From NCBI RefSeq assembly GCF_029522115.1, contig NZ_JAKWFK010000007.1:1-64000 (forward strand): 64,000 nucleotides of DNA, read 5' to 3'. Position 1 is the first letter of the stretch; every line of letters starts with the position of its first letter. This DNA comes from Trinickia sp. Y13. GTDB lineage: Bacteria > Pseudomonadota > Gammaproteobacteria > Burkholderiales > Burkholderiaceae. Under the pieces are notes generated by a model. That model did not search any database. It saw nothing but the letters and a program-made list of their open reading frames with translations, and was not told the origin of the DNA. The position numbers and the translations under genes were made by a program. This document shows, one piece after another, positions 35,745 to 45,142 of this stretch.

Positions 35745-35766
35745 GCTCCCGAAACCGCTCACCTTT
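35745..35766 (+). repeat. 22-bp intergenic repeat, copy 5
   Basis: Blocks GCTCCCGAAA and CTCACCTTT separated by CCG; inverted relative to copy 4, 30 bp away. Confidence 0.8.
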
Positions 35767-35844
35767 GGCGTGCACCGCAATCCCGAGCGAACCGCGAGCC
35801 TCGCGCCATCCGCACCCCCGCGCCGCGGCGACGAGTCTTCCGCC

Positions 35845-38800
35845 TCAAATCGACGGCATGCGTTTCGACTCTTTCGTCGCCGCCGGAGCACTCGCGCGCT
35901 CTTCCGCCGCGGCTGCTCGCGGCGCGCCGGAGGCCAAGCGCGCCCGCATCGCCGCGTTCATCGCTTCCTCGATGCGCTCCTTGTTGTACGGTTTGCGCAA
36001 CAGCATCGCCCCTGCAAGCGCCTGGTGATTGCTGTCGTCGGGCAGCGCATCGTAGCCCGTCGCGAAGATCACGCGCAGGCCGGGCTGCAACGCCAAAGCC
36101 CGCATCGCCAGTTCGTCGCCCGACAAATCGGGCAGCGAGATATCGGTGACGATCACGTCGAACGCCTGCTCGCTGAGCAGCCGCAACGCATCGGACGCAT
36201 CGCCCGCTTCGGTGACCGTATGCCCGAGGTAGCTCAGCATGTCGGCCGTCGTGAAGCGCACCATCGCGTCGTCGTCGACGAGCAGCACGCGCGCGCTGAG
36301 CCGCGAGGGCTCCGGCACCGGTTCGGGCGGAGAAGGCGCCGGCAAGCTCTGCGCCTGAGCGCGCATGCCCGAGCTGCGCGGCTGATTGCGCAGGACACTG
36401 CGAATCTTGCGCGCCATGGCTTCGCGGCTGTACGGCTTGCTGAGCAGATCGACGCCGTCATCGAGCCGCCCGCCATGCACGATCGCGTTATCGGTATATC
36501 CGGAGGTAAACAGCACGGCGATGTTGGGCAAACGCTCGCGCGCCTTACGGGCGAGTTCGGGACTGCTGAGCGGCCCCGGCATGACCACGTCGGTGAACAG
36601 CAGATCGATCGGCACGCCGCTTTCGACGATCGCTAGAGCGCTTTGCGCCTCTTTCGCACGCAGCACGCGATAGCCCAGTTCCGAGAGCAAATCGACGACC
36701 GTCCCGCGAACGTCCTCGTCGTCTTCCACAACGAGAATCGTCTCGCTGCCGCCCGTGATCGGTCCCGTCTCCACCTCGGTTTCCACGTCTTCGGGCTGGC
36801 GGGCACGCGGTAGATAAATTCGAACCGTCGTGCCGTGCCCGACTTCGCTGTAGATCTTGATGTGCCCGCCCGATTGCTTGACGAAACCGTACACCATGCT
36901 CAGCCCGAGCCCCGTTCCTTGTCCCTCGGGCTTGGTCGTATAGAACGGCTCGAAGACGCGCTCCAGCAATTCCCCGGGTATGCCACAGCCCGTATCGGTG
37001 ACTGCCACCATCACGTATTGCCCGGCCGCTACATCGCCATGACGGGCGACGTACGTGTCGTCCAAGTACGCATTGCCCGCTTCGATCGTCAGCTTGCCCT
37101 GACCTTGCATCGCATCGCGCGCGTTGATGGCCAGATTCAACAGGGCGTTTTCGACCTGCACGGTATCGACGAAGGTGTTCCACAAACCGCCGGCGATGAT
37201 CGTTTCGATCTCCACGCCCTCGCCCAGCGAACGACGCAGCATATCGTCGATGCCACGCACGAGCCGGCCAAGGTTGACCGTTTTCGGCGACAGCGGTTGC
37301 CGCCGGCCGAACGCAAGCAGTTGCGACGCAAGGCGCGAGCCGCGCGAGGTGGCCGCAATTGCCGTCTGCAAACGCTGTTCGGCGCGTACATTGCCCGCCA
37401 CGTCGCGCCCCAGGAGTTGCAAGTTGCCGGCGATGACCTGCAGCACGTTGTTGAAATCGTGCGCGACGCCTCCGGTCAGTTTGCCGATGGCTTCCATCTT
37501 CTGCGCTTGCCGCAATTGCGCTTCGGTATGCGCACGCTCGGCGATCGCCGCGGCCACGCGCCGCTCGAGCACGAGATTCGCCTCCTGCAGAATCCGCTCG
37601 GATTCCTTGCGATGGGTGATATCGATAATGGAGCCGATGTAGCCGAGGAAGGCGCCATCGTCGCTGAAGCGAGGCGCCGCCGCCGCCAAGGCCCAACGAT
37701 AGACACCGTCCGCGCGACGCACGCGGCACTCCGCGCGAAACGGCTCGCCGTTGCTCGATGCCGACAGGAGCGCGCTTTCGTAGTGCTCGCGATCTTCGGG
37801 GTGCAACGCATTCCACGCACCGTCGCCCACGGCCTCGTCCAGCGATTGCCCCGTGAACTCGCACCACAGGCGATTCAAATAAGTGAGCGAGCCGGTGGGA
37901 TCGCTCACCCACATCATCACCGGCGCATGATTGGCCATGTTACGAAAGCGCGCCTCGCTCTCGAGCAACTCGCGCGTGGCGTCTCTGCGCAACCGGGCCA
38001 TCTCGAGGTTGGCATTGACGCGCGCCATCAACTCGCGCGCCGAAAACGGTTTGATCAGGTAATCGTCGGCCCCGGATTCGAGGCCTTCGACCTGGGCCTC
38101 CTCCCCCGCCCGCGCCGACAACATGACGACCGGGAGATACTTCACCTGCGCATCGCCGCGGATCTCGCGCAAGAGACCAAAGCCATCGAGACCGGGCATC
38201 ATCACGTCGGTCAGCACGAGGTCGGGCTTCTCGCGTCGAATCGCTTCCAGCGCCGCGCGACCGTCGGCCGCCGTCTCTACGTTCCAGCGCTGGCGCAACA
38301 GGCGGCCGATGTAATCGCGCATATCTGGGTTGTCGTCCACCACCAGCACACGCGCTCCGATCGTGCCGCGGCCGAATGACCATGGCCCCATGTCCGCGGC
38401 AAACGCGCTCGGCGCATCGGGATCGCCATCCACTTCGACGTCTTCTTGCGCGCGCTCGCCTTCGCTTCGCGGCAGCCAGCCCAACACCTCTTCGACATAG
38501 GCATCGGCGCGCCCGGATTTGACCTCGGAAACAGGCTTGGTGCCGATGCGTTCCGGCGGCAAGTGCCCCGTTCCAAACGGCACGCGCAGCGTAAACGTCG
38601 CGCCTTCGCCGAGCGCGCTCTCGACGTCGATGGTGCCGCCGTGCAGCTTGACAAGTTCTTGCACGAGCGCGAGCCCGATGCCGGATCCTTCGAACGAGCG
38701 GCTACGCTGCCCTTCTACACGGTGAAAGCGCTCGTACAACCGAGGCAACTCGCGCGGCGGAATGCCGACGCCCGTATCGCGCACGACGACTTCGGCGGCC

Positions 38801-40311
38801 GCGCCATCGGCCGACACACGGGTGGCGACGCCGATCTCGCCTTCGAACGTAAACTTGAACGCGTTCGATACGAGGTTCAGAACGATCTTCTCCCACATGT
38901 CGCGATCGACATGGACGGGTTGCGGCAACGGCTGACAATCGATCGACAGCTTCAGATTGGCGCGATCTGTCGCCGATTCGAAGTTCGACGCAAGCTCAGC
39001 CGTCAGCTTCGCCAAATCGGTCGGCTCGAACGTCGCGACGGCACGGCCCGCCTCGATACGTGAAAAATCCAGCAACGAATTGACAAGCTTGAGCAGCCGC
39101 AAACCGTTGCGATGCGCCGTCACGAGCCGCTTGCGCTGCGCGAGCGGCAGCGTTGCCGCCGCGGTGTCGTCGAGCACGTCTTCGAGCGGTCCAAGCATCA
39201 ACGTGAGCGGTGTGCGAAATTCGTGACTAACGTTGGAATAGAACGTCGTCTTTGCGCGATCGATTTCGGCCAGCGCCTCTGCGCGCCGCCGTTCGGCTTC
39301 GTATGCCTGCGCCTGGGCGATGGCCGCGCCGATTTGACCCGCGACGAGCCCCACGAAGGCGCGATAGTTCGCATCGAACAGACGAAACGGGTTCAACCCG
39401 ACGACGAGCGCCCCCGCCCGCCCCGTCTCGCCCGAACGCGAGAGTGGCATCACCACGGCCTGCGCCGGCGCTTCCGGCCATGGCCCCTTCGGCAACGGCG
39501 ACGCCAATGATCGTTGAAAATCCGACACGACGATAGGCGCATGGGTTCGAACCGCTTCATGCACGGGCCACAAGGCCGATCCATCCGACGAAAGGCACGC
39601 CGGCGCGGCTTCGTGGGCGCCATCGATGCCCGATGCGCCGACGAGCTTCATGTCGCCCTCGCCCGGCTCGGCCAAATAAAGCAGTGCGAACGGCAGGTCG
39701 CGATCGTCGGCGCCCAGCGCCCGGACGCAGCATTCGCTCGCCTCCTGCCAACTACGCGCGTTCGTCGCGCCGGCGGCGACATCGCGCAACAAGGCGAGCT
39801 GTCGTTCGCCGATCACGCGCTGCGTGTCGTCGGTGTTGGCGCAAATGATTCCGCCGACGCTACCGTCGTCGCTGGGGATAGGGCTGAACGAGAATGTGTA
39901 ATACGTTTCCTCGCGATAGCCGTTGCGCTCCATAATCAACGGTTGCGCTTCGACGTAGATGGCGTCGCGCCCGCTCATGGCGAGCTCGAGCATTTCGCTG
40001 ATGTCGTCCCAGAGTTCCGGCCAAACTTCGGATACGGCATGCCCAAGCGCCCACGGATGCTTGCCGCCGACGATCGAACGATATGCGTCGTTGTAAAAAT
40101 AGACCAAGGAAGCGCCCCAGCCGATCCACATCGGCTGCCGCGAATTGAGGATGATCCGTAGCGCCAGCTTCAGGTTCTGGGGCCACGTTTCCGGCTCGCC
40201 GAGGGGCGTCGAGCGCCAATCGTAGGTGCGAATGAGCTGCCCAAGCTCGCCCCCGCCGGACAGGAAATGAGTGTGATCTCGGTTGGGCAACATATCGGAT
40301 GCGTCGCTCAT
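35845..40311 (-). CDS. Double hybrid sensor histidine kinase with three receiver domains
   Basis: A 1,488-residue cytosolic protein (no membrane helices). Order: PAS-like sensor (about 40-170), GAF-like domain (175-335), HisKA with H363 (SHEFRTPL), HATPase (to 580), receiver 1 with D702 (TDVMMPG), a second PAS (785-905), a second phosphoacceptor region with H951 (GGVAHDFNNVL), a second HATPase (GTGLGLSM near 1132), receiver 2 with D1241 (FTDVVMPG) and receiver 3 with D1390 (VTDISLPD). Two complete kinase cores in one chain are uncommon. No output domain exists, so phosphate must pass to another regulator or Hpt protein, none encoded nearby. ATG 40311 fits the PAS start. Confidence 0.92.
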   Translation of the reverse strand: MSDASDMLPNRDHTHFLSGGGELGQLIRTYDWRSTPLGEPETWPQNLKLALRIILNSRQPMWIGWGASLVYFYNDAYRSIVGGKHPWALGHAVSEVWPELWDDISEMLELAMSGRDAIYVEAQPLIMERNGYREETYYTFSFSPIPSDDGSVGGIICANTDDTQRVIGERQLALLRDVAAGATNARSWQEASECCVRALGADDRDLPFALLYLAEPGEGDMKLVGASGIDGAHEAAPACLSSDGSALWPVHEAVRTHAPIVVSDFQRSLASPLPKGPWPEAPAQAVVMPLSRSGETGRAGALVVGLNPFRLFDANYRAFVGLVAGQIGAAIAQAQAYEAERRRAEALAEIDRAKTTFYSNVSHEFRTPLTLMLGPLEDVLDDTAAATLPLAQRKRLVTAHRNGLRLLKLVNSLLDFSRIEAGRAVATFEPTDLAKLTAELASNFESATDRANLKLSIDCQPLPQPVHVDRDMWEKIVLNLVSNAFKFTFEGEIGVATRVSADGAAAEVVVRDTGVGIPPRELPRLYERFHRVEGQRSRSFEGSGIGLALVQELVKLHGGTIDVESALGEGATFTLRVPFGTGHLPPERIGTKPVSEVKSGRADAYVEEVLGWLPRSEGERAQEDVEVDGDPDAPSAFAADMGPWSFGRGTIGARVLVVDDNPDMRDYIGRLLRQRWNVETAADGRAALEAIRREKPDLVLTDVMMPGLDGFGLLREIRGDAQVKYLPVVMLSARAGEEAQVEGLESGADDYLIKPFSARELMARVNANLEMARLRRDATRELLESEARFRNMANHAPVMMWVSDPTGSLTYLNRLWCEFTGQSLDEAVGDGAWNALHPEDREHYESALLSASSNGEPFRAECRVRRADGVYRWALAAAAPRFSDDGAFLGYIGSIIDITHRKESERILQEANLVLERRVAAAIAERAHTEAQLRQAQKMEAIGKLTGGVAHDFNNVLQVIAGNLQLLGRDVAGNVRAEQRLQTAIAATSRGSRLASQLLAFGRRQPLSPKTVNLGRLVRGIDDMLRRSLGEGVEIETIIAGGLWNTFVDTVQVENALLNLAINARDAMQGQGKLTIEAGNAYLDDTYVARHGDVAAGQYVMVAVTDTGCGIPGELLERVFEPFYTTKPEGQGTGLGLSMVYGFVKQSGGHIKIYSEVGHGTTVRIYLPRARQPEDVETEVETGPITGGSETILVVEDDEDVRGTVVDLLSELGYRVLRAKEAQSALAIVESGVPIDLLFTDVVMPGPLSSPELARKARERLPNIAVLFTSGYTDNAIVHGGRLDDGVDLLSKPYSREAMARKIRSVLRNQPRSSGMRAQAQSLPAPSPPEPVPEPSRLSARVLLVDDDAMVRFTTADMLSYLGHTVTEAGDASDALRLLSEQAFDVIVTDISLPDLSGDELAMRALALQPGLRVIFATGYDALPDDSNHQALAGAMLLRKPYNKERIEEAMNAAMRARLASGAPRAAAAEERASAPAATKESKRMPSI

Positions 40312-40842
40312 TGAGGATTCCTGTTTCGGTTTGATCGCAAAGATAAGCTCATGGCGCGCAAAAACCAATACGGTTGCTTCGGCATCGAATGGCGAGTCGC
40401 AACAGAGGTGGGAAAGCCACGCCGCAACGTCACACGCACAGCAAAAATTGCCGCGAGGGCGTGGCACCGGAAAATTGAACCGATCTTCGGCAAACGGCCT
40501 ACCGGAGCGTTTGGAGATGTCCTGCGGCCGCATCCCAGCCGTCCGCGATCTAGCGGCGATGCAAATGCCCAACAGTGTCGACTAGCACGGCGCATGCCCG
40601 AGCCGGGACGCCGGGCCAATATCGTAACGACAGCGCACGCCCCTCTCGCTTAGGAATCCTAATGAACCTGCTCGACGGGAGAGTCATCGCCAGGCGCGTG
40701 GACGAGCCCGGCGCAACTTTCTCTACGCGATCGCGCCCTCGGCCTCTGCAGAGGGAGGGCCTGCCGATATGGCGCTTCGCCCGTACTCGCGCGGCTGAGG
40801 CGCGGCAATCTGGGCGAAGCGCCTCAAGCAGTCAGCCGACGA
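40312..40842. other. Gap upstream of the hybrid kinase
   Basis: A 531-bp region holding the promoter of the kinase and the 3' side of the WrbA-like gene. No protein-like frame is seen. A 13-bp palindrome lies at 40650. Confidence 0.5.
40650..40662. promoter_or_regulatory. 13-bp perfect palindrome, possible regulator site
   Basis: TTAGGAATCCTAA is a perfect odd palindrome with AT-rich ends in GC-rich surroundings, 340 bp upstream of the kinase start. Its form resembles dimeric sites of LuxR/NarL-type response regulators (RcsB-like). Regulator unknown. Confidence 0.35.
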
Positions 40843-41415
40843 TCAACGCAAGCGCGTAGCGAATTCGGCCACGCGCCTGCCGAGCAAGCGGGCTGTTTCG
40901 AGATCGCCCGAGCGCGGCGCTTCTTCGGGCGATGCGTCGGAGGGTGAAATCGCCAACGCACCGGCAAAGCCCGCGGTCCAATTGACGTCCGATGGCCCGT
41001 GTTCTTTTTTGTTGGCGGGCATGAGGCCTGTGCCGATCCAGACTTGGCCATGCTGCTGCGATAGCGTCCAGAAATATTCCATCGTGGAGAACTTGTCGCC
41101 GTTCGTCGAAGCCGATGTCGTGAACCCGGCTGCAAGCTTGTTCTTCCAGCCTTGCGTGAACCACACCTTCGAGCTGGCGTCGGCGAACTTCTTGAACTGC
41201 CAGGCAGGGCCGCCCATGTATGTCGGGCTGCCGTAAATCAGCGCATCGGCTTTCGCGATTTCTTCCCACGCGCCCTCCGGCAAGTCGCCATTGGCGTCGA
41301 TACGGTAAAGCGTCGCCTTCGCGCCCGTTTCGGACGCGGCACCGGCTTGCACCGCTTCCGCGAGTTTGACGGTGTGGCCGTAGCCGCTGTAATAAACGAT
41401 TGCAACGGTTGTCAT
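40843..41415 (-). CDS. WrbA-like flavodoxin/NAD(P)H:quinone oxidoreductase
   Basis: A 190-residue flavodoxin-fold protein. The FMN phosphate loop is YYSGYGHTVKLAE (residues 8-20), and YGSPTYMGGPAWQFKKF is the WrbA-type signature. It should reduce quinones by two electrons, protecting against redox stress. ATG 41415 is the family start. No FNR-type box is visible upstream, unlike the genes to its right. Confidence 0.85.
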   Translation of the reverse strand: MTTVAIVYYSGYGHTVKLAEAVQAGAASETGAKATLYRIDANGDLPEGAWEEIAKADALIYGSPTYMGGPAWQFKKFADASSKVWFTQGWKNKLAAGFTTSASTNGDKFSTMEYFWTLSQQHGQVWIGTGLMPANKKEHGPSDVNWTAGFAGALAISPSDASPEEAPRSGDLETARLLGRRVAEFATRLR

Positions 41416-41641
41416 GAACGAGAACCTCGATCGATAGAAAAACGCCAAGGAAATGGAGCGATCGCCCGACGCCGTGCGCGGGACGCACTCGTGCGTCCCG
41501 CAGGCCAGAGCGACCGATGCCGCCGCCAAGAAGCTCGTGCGAGCGGACCGGCGAAGTGTATCGCCCAAATGCGAAATGCGTCGGCGAACGCGTTCGAGGC
41601 AAGCCGTTCGGCAAGGGAACGCATCCGAAGCAGCGCGCCCG

Positions 41642-41663
41642 GCTCCCGATAAAGCTCACCTTT
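41642..41663 (+). repeat. 22-bp intergenic repeat, copy 6
   Basis: Blocks GCTCCCGATA and CTCACCTTT separated by AAG; one mismatch to consensus. Confidence 0.75.
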
Positions 41664-41871
41664 GGCGGCTGGCGGTGCGTGCGGCGCTGTTTTACCGTTC
41701 CGGGCGACATCATCGACTGGTCGTCCAACCCCTGGAATTGCCTATCGAATACGACATGCGAGCGACCAGGTCTTCGGCGGTCACCCAGGCGGGGAGCGGC
41801 GTGGCAGCGCTCGCGAGCGCGCCGGAACGGTACGCAGGAAGGTCACAGAAAGCGGGGCGGCTCACGCCGCT

Positions 41872-41893
41872 AAAGGTGAGGGTTTACGGGAGG
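41872..41893 (-). repeat. 22-bp intergenic repeat, copy 7 (inverted)
   Basis: Minus strand reads CCTCCCGTAA, ACC, CTCACCTTT; two mismatches in the first block. Confidence 0.7.
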
Positions 41894-41984
41894 GGCGGGG
41901 GTGCTCGACCCGCTCCGAATGGCGAGCCCGATTCGACCATATTCGTCCGACACCGTGGATACATGCTCGCGTGCCCTCAGCCCG

Positions 41985-42006
41985 TGAGGTGAGAGTTTTC
42001 GGGAGA
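41985..42006 (-). repeat. 22-bp intergenic repeat, copy 8 (inverted)
   Basis: Minus strand reads TCTCCCGAAA, ACT, CTCACCTCA; three mismatches at the ends. Confidence 0.7.
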
Positions 42007-42020
42007 GCGAACTCGCCCGT

Positions 42021-42061
42021 TTGACCTGCGTCAACAGCGTCGCGCGTCGCACGCGTACGGT
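42021..42061 (+). promoter_or_regulatory. FNR/ANR-type promoter of the secreted-protein gene
   Basis: Box TTGACCTGCGTCAA at 42021-42034; -10-like TACGGT at 42056-42061, which puts the box centre near -41.5 (class II geometry). Start codon is 48 bp beyond. Confidence 0.75.
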
Positions 42062-42108
42062 GTCCAACAAGCATGCCAACCCCGCTCCGCGAGCGAAAGG
42101 AGTTCAAA

Positions 42109-42582
42109 ATGCACAACAGTTTGAGTCGAACGATATCGGGCCTCGTGGTCGGCGCAGCCATCGCGAGCTGCATCGGCCTGGCGAGTCCGCGCGCGTTTGC
42201 GCAAGCGGCTAGCGCGCCTGTCGCAATGCAAGGCGTCACCTACCTGACCGGCGGCATCGGCGAAGACGACGTGAAGCAATTGCGCGCCGCCGCCGCGAAG
42301 TACGACTTGCGCGTGACGTTTGCGTCCAAAACCGGTGCCTACCTCTCCGATATCGACGTGTCGATCTCCACCGAGTCGAAGCGCGAAGTGCTCTCGATCC
42401 GGACGGAAGGGCCGCTTCTGTTCGTTAATGTGCCGCCGGGCCGCTATCTCCTCGCAGCCAACTATGCGGGCAAAGCGCAAACCAAGCACGTCACCGTTCC
42501 CCCAAAGGGAGCCGTAGAGATCGTTTTGCGTTGGGACGACGCCGACGCGGGCAGCGCGAGCGGCGCAACGGTCCAACATTGA
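42109..42582 (+). CDS. Secreted protein with carboxypeptidase-regulatory-like fold
   Basis: A 157-residue protein with a signal peptide (hydrophobic IASCIGLAS, cleavage likely after AFAQA) and AAAGGAG before ATG 42109. The mature part begins VTYLTGGIGEDDVKQL and ends with strand-rich sequence, LFVNVPPGRYLLAANYAGKA, typical of an all-beta carboxypeptidase-regulatory-like domain. Similar small periplasmic proteins occur in Burkholderia low-oxygen loci. Preceded by an FNR-type promoter; binding partner unknown. Confidence 0.75.
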   Translation: MHNSLSRTISGLVVGAAIASCIGLASPRAFAQAASAPVAMQGVTYLTGGIGEDDVKQLRAAAAKYDLRVTFASKTGAYLSDIDVSISTESKREVLSIRTEGPLLFVNVPPGRYLLAANYAGKAQTKHVTVPPKGAVEIVLRWDDADAGSASGATVQH

Positions 42583-42609
42583 CCGGGCTGCCCGCGGCGG
42601 GCCGCCCGG
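42583..42609. terminator. Bidirectional hairpin between convergent genes
   Basis: CCGGGC pairs with GCCCGG around an inner CCCGC/GCGGG stem, with one 2-nt mismatch. Lies between the convergent secreted-protein and ppsA genes, immediately after the first stop. Confidence 0.5.
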
Positions 42610-42629
42610 CCCACGCCGAGTTCGGCTCC

Positions 42630-45068
42630 TTAGGCCGGAGCAGCGGAGTTAGCGCCGCTTTGCCGCTCCCGCTCCGGTTCCGCTGCCCTTTTCGCTTCCG
42701 CTTCCGCGATGCGGCGCTTCACCGCCACAAAGCTATCCGGCGTAACCGACACGGAATCGATGCCGCACTCCACCAGAAAGCGTGCGAAGTCCGGGCGGTC
42801 GCTCGGCGCTTGACCGCATAGCCCCACCTTCACGCCGCATCGATGCGCTGCCTCGATGACGTGGCCGATCATCCACTTCACCGCTTCGTCCTCTTCGTCG
42901 AAAAGGGAGGCCAGCTCGGCCGAATCGCGATCGACGCCAAGGGTCAATTGCGTCAAGTCGTTGCTGCCGATCGAGAACCCGTCGAAGCGGGCCGCGAACG
43001 CCTCCGCGAGAATCACGTTCGACGGAATTTCGCACATGACGTAGACCTCGAGTCCGTCTTGCCCGCGCACGAGCCCCTGCTCGGCCATGACCGCCAGGAC
43101 GCGGTCGGCTTCTTTCGGCGAGCGGCAAAACGGGATCATGACGACGACGTTCTTGAGGCCGATTTCACGGCGCAACCGGTCGATGGCCCGGCATTCGAGC
43201 GCAAACCCTTCTCGATACCGCGGCGAATCGTACCGCGATGCGCCGCGAAAGCCGAGCATCGGATTCTCTTCCTTGGACTCGAATTCCGTCCCGCCGATCA
43301 GGTTCGCGTATTCGTTGGTCTTGAAGTCGCTCATGCGAACGATCACGGGCCGCGGATAATGCGCGGCGGCAATGCGCGCGAGACCTCGCGCAAGGCGCTC
43401 GACGAAGTACGCGGTCTTGTCTTCGTACCCCGCCGTGAGTTCGTCGATCGTTCTCTTCGCGACGGGATCGGTCAACGCCTCGTAACGCGCGAGCGCCATC
43501 GGATGAATCTTGATGTGATTGCCGATCACGAATTCCATGCGCGCGAGTCCCACGCCATCGGCAGGCAGCCGCCACCAGCGCAGCGCAGCCGCGGGATTGG
43601 CCAGATTGAGCATTACCTGCGTGCGCGTGACGGGAAGGTGGGCGAAATCGATGTCTTCGACCGTGAACTCGGCGCGCCCCTCATAGACGAACCCCTCGTT
43701 GCCCTGAGCGCACGATACGGTGATCTCTTGCTCGTCGTGCAACATGTGCGTCGCATTGCCGGTGCCCACGATGGCCGGCAATCCGAGTTCGCGGCTAACG
43801 ATTGCGGCGTGCGACGTCCTTCCGCCATGATCGGTGACGATCGCAGCAGCACGGCGCATGAGCGGCACCCAATCGGGATCGGTCGTGCGCGTGACCAAAA
43901 TCGCGCCGTCGACGAAATGCTCGGCGCGATGCGGGTTGTCGATGACGCACACCGTGCCGGCCGCAATGGCTTCGCCCACCGCCACGCCGGTCAACAAGCG
44001 CGGCCCCGCATGAACGAGGCGATAGGTTTTGATCGCACTCGCCTCGCGTCTGGACTGCACCGTTTCCGGACGCGCCTGCACGATGTAGAGCTCGCCGTTC
44101 ATACCGTCTTTGGCCCACTCGATGTCCATCGGCTGGCCATAATGGCGTTCGATGTCGCACGCCCAACGCGCCAGCTCGAGGATCTCCGGATCGGTCAATA
44201 CGAACGCGGCGCGCTCGGCTTTCGACGTGGGCACGTTCTTCGTCGGCGTTCGCGCATCGCTCGCGTAAATCACTTTCAGTTGCTTCTCGCCGAGCGTCTT
44301 GCCGATGATCGGGGTGAGCTCGTCATTGTCCAGCAGCGGTTTGAACACTTCGTACTCGTCCGGATCGACGGTTCCTTGGACGACGTTTTCCCCCAGGCCC
44401 CACGCCGCATTGATGACCACGAGCTTGTCGAACCCCGTTTCCGTATCGATGGAAAACATCACGCCCGCACCCGCGAGGTCCGAGCGAACCATGCGCTGCA
44501 CACCGATCGACAACGCAACCTTCATATGATCGAAGCCTTTCGCTTCGCGATAGCTGATCGCGCGATTCGTGAAGAGCGACGCATAGCAACGCCGGCATGC
44601 CACGAGCAGCGCATGCTCGCCGCGCACATTCAAGAAGGTTTCCTGCTGTCCGGCGAAGCTCGCGTCGGGCAAGTCCTCGGCGGTCGCGCTCGAACGCACC
44701 GCGACATCCGTATCGGTCTCTCCCGCGCGTTCGCTCAGGTGCCGATACGCGGAACAGATCGCCTCGGCAATCGCGGCAGGCCACTCGCCGTGCACTATTG
44801 CACGGCGTATGGCCGCGCCCGCTTCGGCGAGCGTGAGCTTGTTGGCGGCCAAGTCGGCGAGCAGCGACGCGATCGTCTCGCGCAATCCATTGGCGTCGAT
44901 GAAGGTCCAATAAGCGTGCGCGGTGGTCGCAAAGCCCGGCGGCACGCTGATGCCAGCACTGGCCAAGGTGCTTGTCAACTCGCCGAGCGAGGCGTTCTTG
45001 CCGCCGACGCGCGCCACATCGGTGCGGCGCACATCCTCCAACCACATGATCGACGTATCTTCAGACAT
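42630..45068 (-). CDS. ppsA: Phosphoenolpyruvate synthase
   Basis: An 812-residue enzyme converting pyruvate and ATP to PEP, AMP and phosphate. The N-terminal ATP-grasp part has GGKNASLGEL near residue 20; the phospho-histidine is in GGRTSHAAIVSRELG (about residue 420); the C-terminal TIM barrel has SIGSNDLTQL and GLCGQAPSD. Length equals E. coli PpsA. ATG 45068 fits the family. An FNR-type box lies 102-115 bp upstream, so it is probably induced at low oxygen, when gluconeogenesis or acetate use would be needed. Confidence 0.94.
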   Translation of the reverse strand: MSEDTSIMWLEDVRRTDVARVGGKNASLGELTSTLASAGISVPPGFATTAHAYWTFIDANGLRETIASLLADLAANKLTLAEAGAAIRRAIVHGEWPAAIAEAICSAYRHLSERAGETDTDVAVRSSATAEDLPDASFAGQQETFLNVRGEHALLVACRRCYASLFTNRAISYREAKGFDHMKVALSIGVQRMVRSDLAGAGVMFSIDTETGFDKLVVINAAWGLGENVVQGTVDPDEYEVFKPLLDNDELTPIIGKTLGEKQLKVIYASDARTPTKNVPTSKAERAAFVLTDPEILELARWACDIERHYGQPMDIEWAKDGMNGELYIVQARPETVQSRREASAIKTYRLVHAGPRLLTGVAVGEAIAAGTVCVIDNPHRAEHFVDGAILVTRTTDPDWVPLMRRAAAIVTDHGGRTSHAAIVSRELGLPAIVGTGNATHMLHDEQEITVSCAQGNEGFVYEGRAEFTVEDIDFAHLPVTRTQVMLNLANPAAALRWWRLPADGVGLARMEFVIGNHIKIHPMALARYEALTDPVAKRTIDELTAGYEDKTAYFVERLARGLARIAAAHYPRPVIVRMSDFKTNEYANLIGGTEFESKEENPMLGFRGASRYDSPRYREGFALECRAIDRLRREIGLKNVVVMIPFCRSPKEADRVLAVMAEQGLVRGQDGLEVYVMCEIPSNVILAEAFAARFDGFSIGSNDLTQLTLGVDRDSAELASLFDEEDEAVKWMIGHVIEAAHRCGVKVGLCGQAPSDRPDFARFLVECGIDSVSVTPDSFVAVKRRIAEAEAKRAAEPERERQSGANSAAPA

Positions 45069-45142
45069 CGCGGCGGCTCCTATCGGGGTTGCGTGAATGC
45101 GTCGAATGCCGACGTTGCAGCGCGCACGCATCGCTCGATTCG

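Larger units (their letters stand above)
34953..35844. other. 892-bp gap with three copies of the 22-bp repeat
   Basis: No convincing gene on either strand. The first part contains an A-rich stretch (35110-35150) that may be the promoter region of the H-NS-like gene. Repeat copies lie at 35517 (+), 35693 (-) and 35745 (+). The last two are inverted and could form a stem of about 17 paired bases with a 30-nt loop, directly downstream of the hybrid kinase gene. Confidence 0.6.
41416..42020. other. 605-bp gap with three copies of the 22-bp repeat
   Basis: No protein-like frame. Repeat copies lie at 41642 (+), 41872 (-) and 41985 (-). The last copy ends 14 bp before the FNR-type box of the secreted-protein gene. 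Confidence 0.6.

Noticed and set aside
34955-36028. 357-codon plus-strand frame
   Set aside because: Mostly crosses a repeat-bearing gap and the antisense of the kinase end; not protein-like.
25804-42006. CRISPR array interpretation of the 22-bp repeats
   Set aside because: Copies are in mixed orientation, with irregular spacing (30-210 bp) over three distant gaps, and no cas genes.
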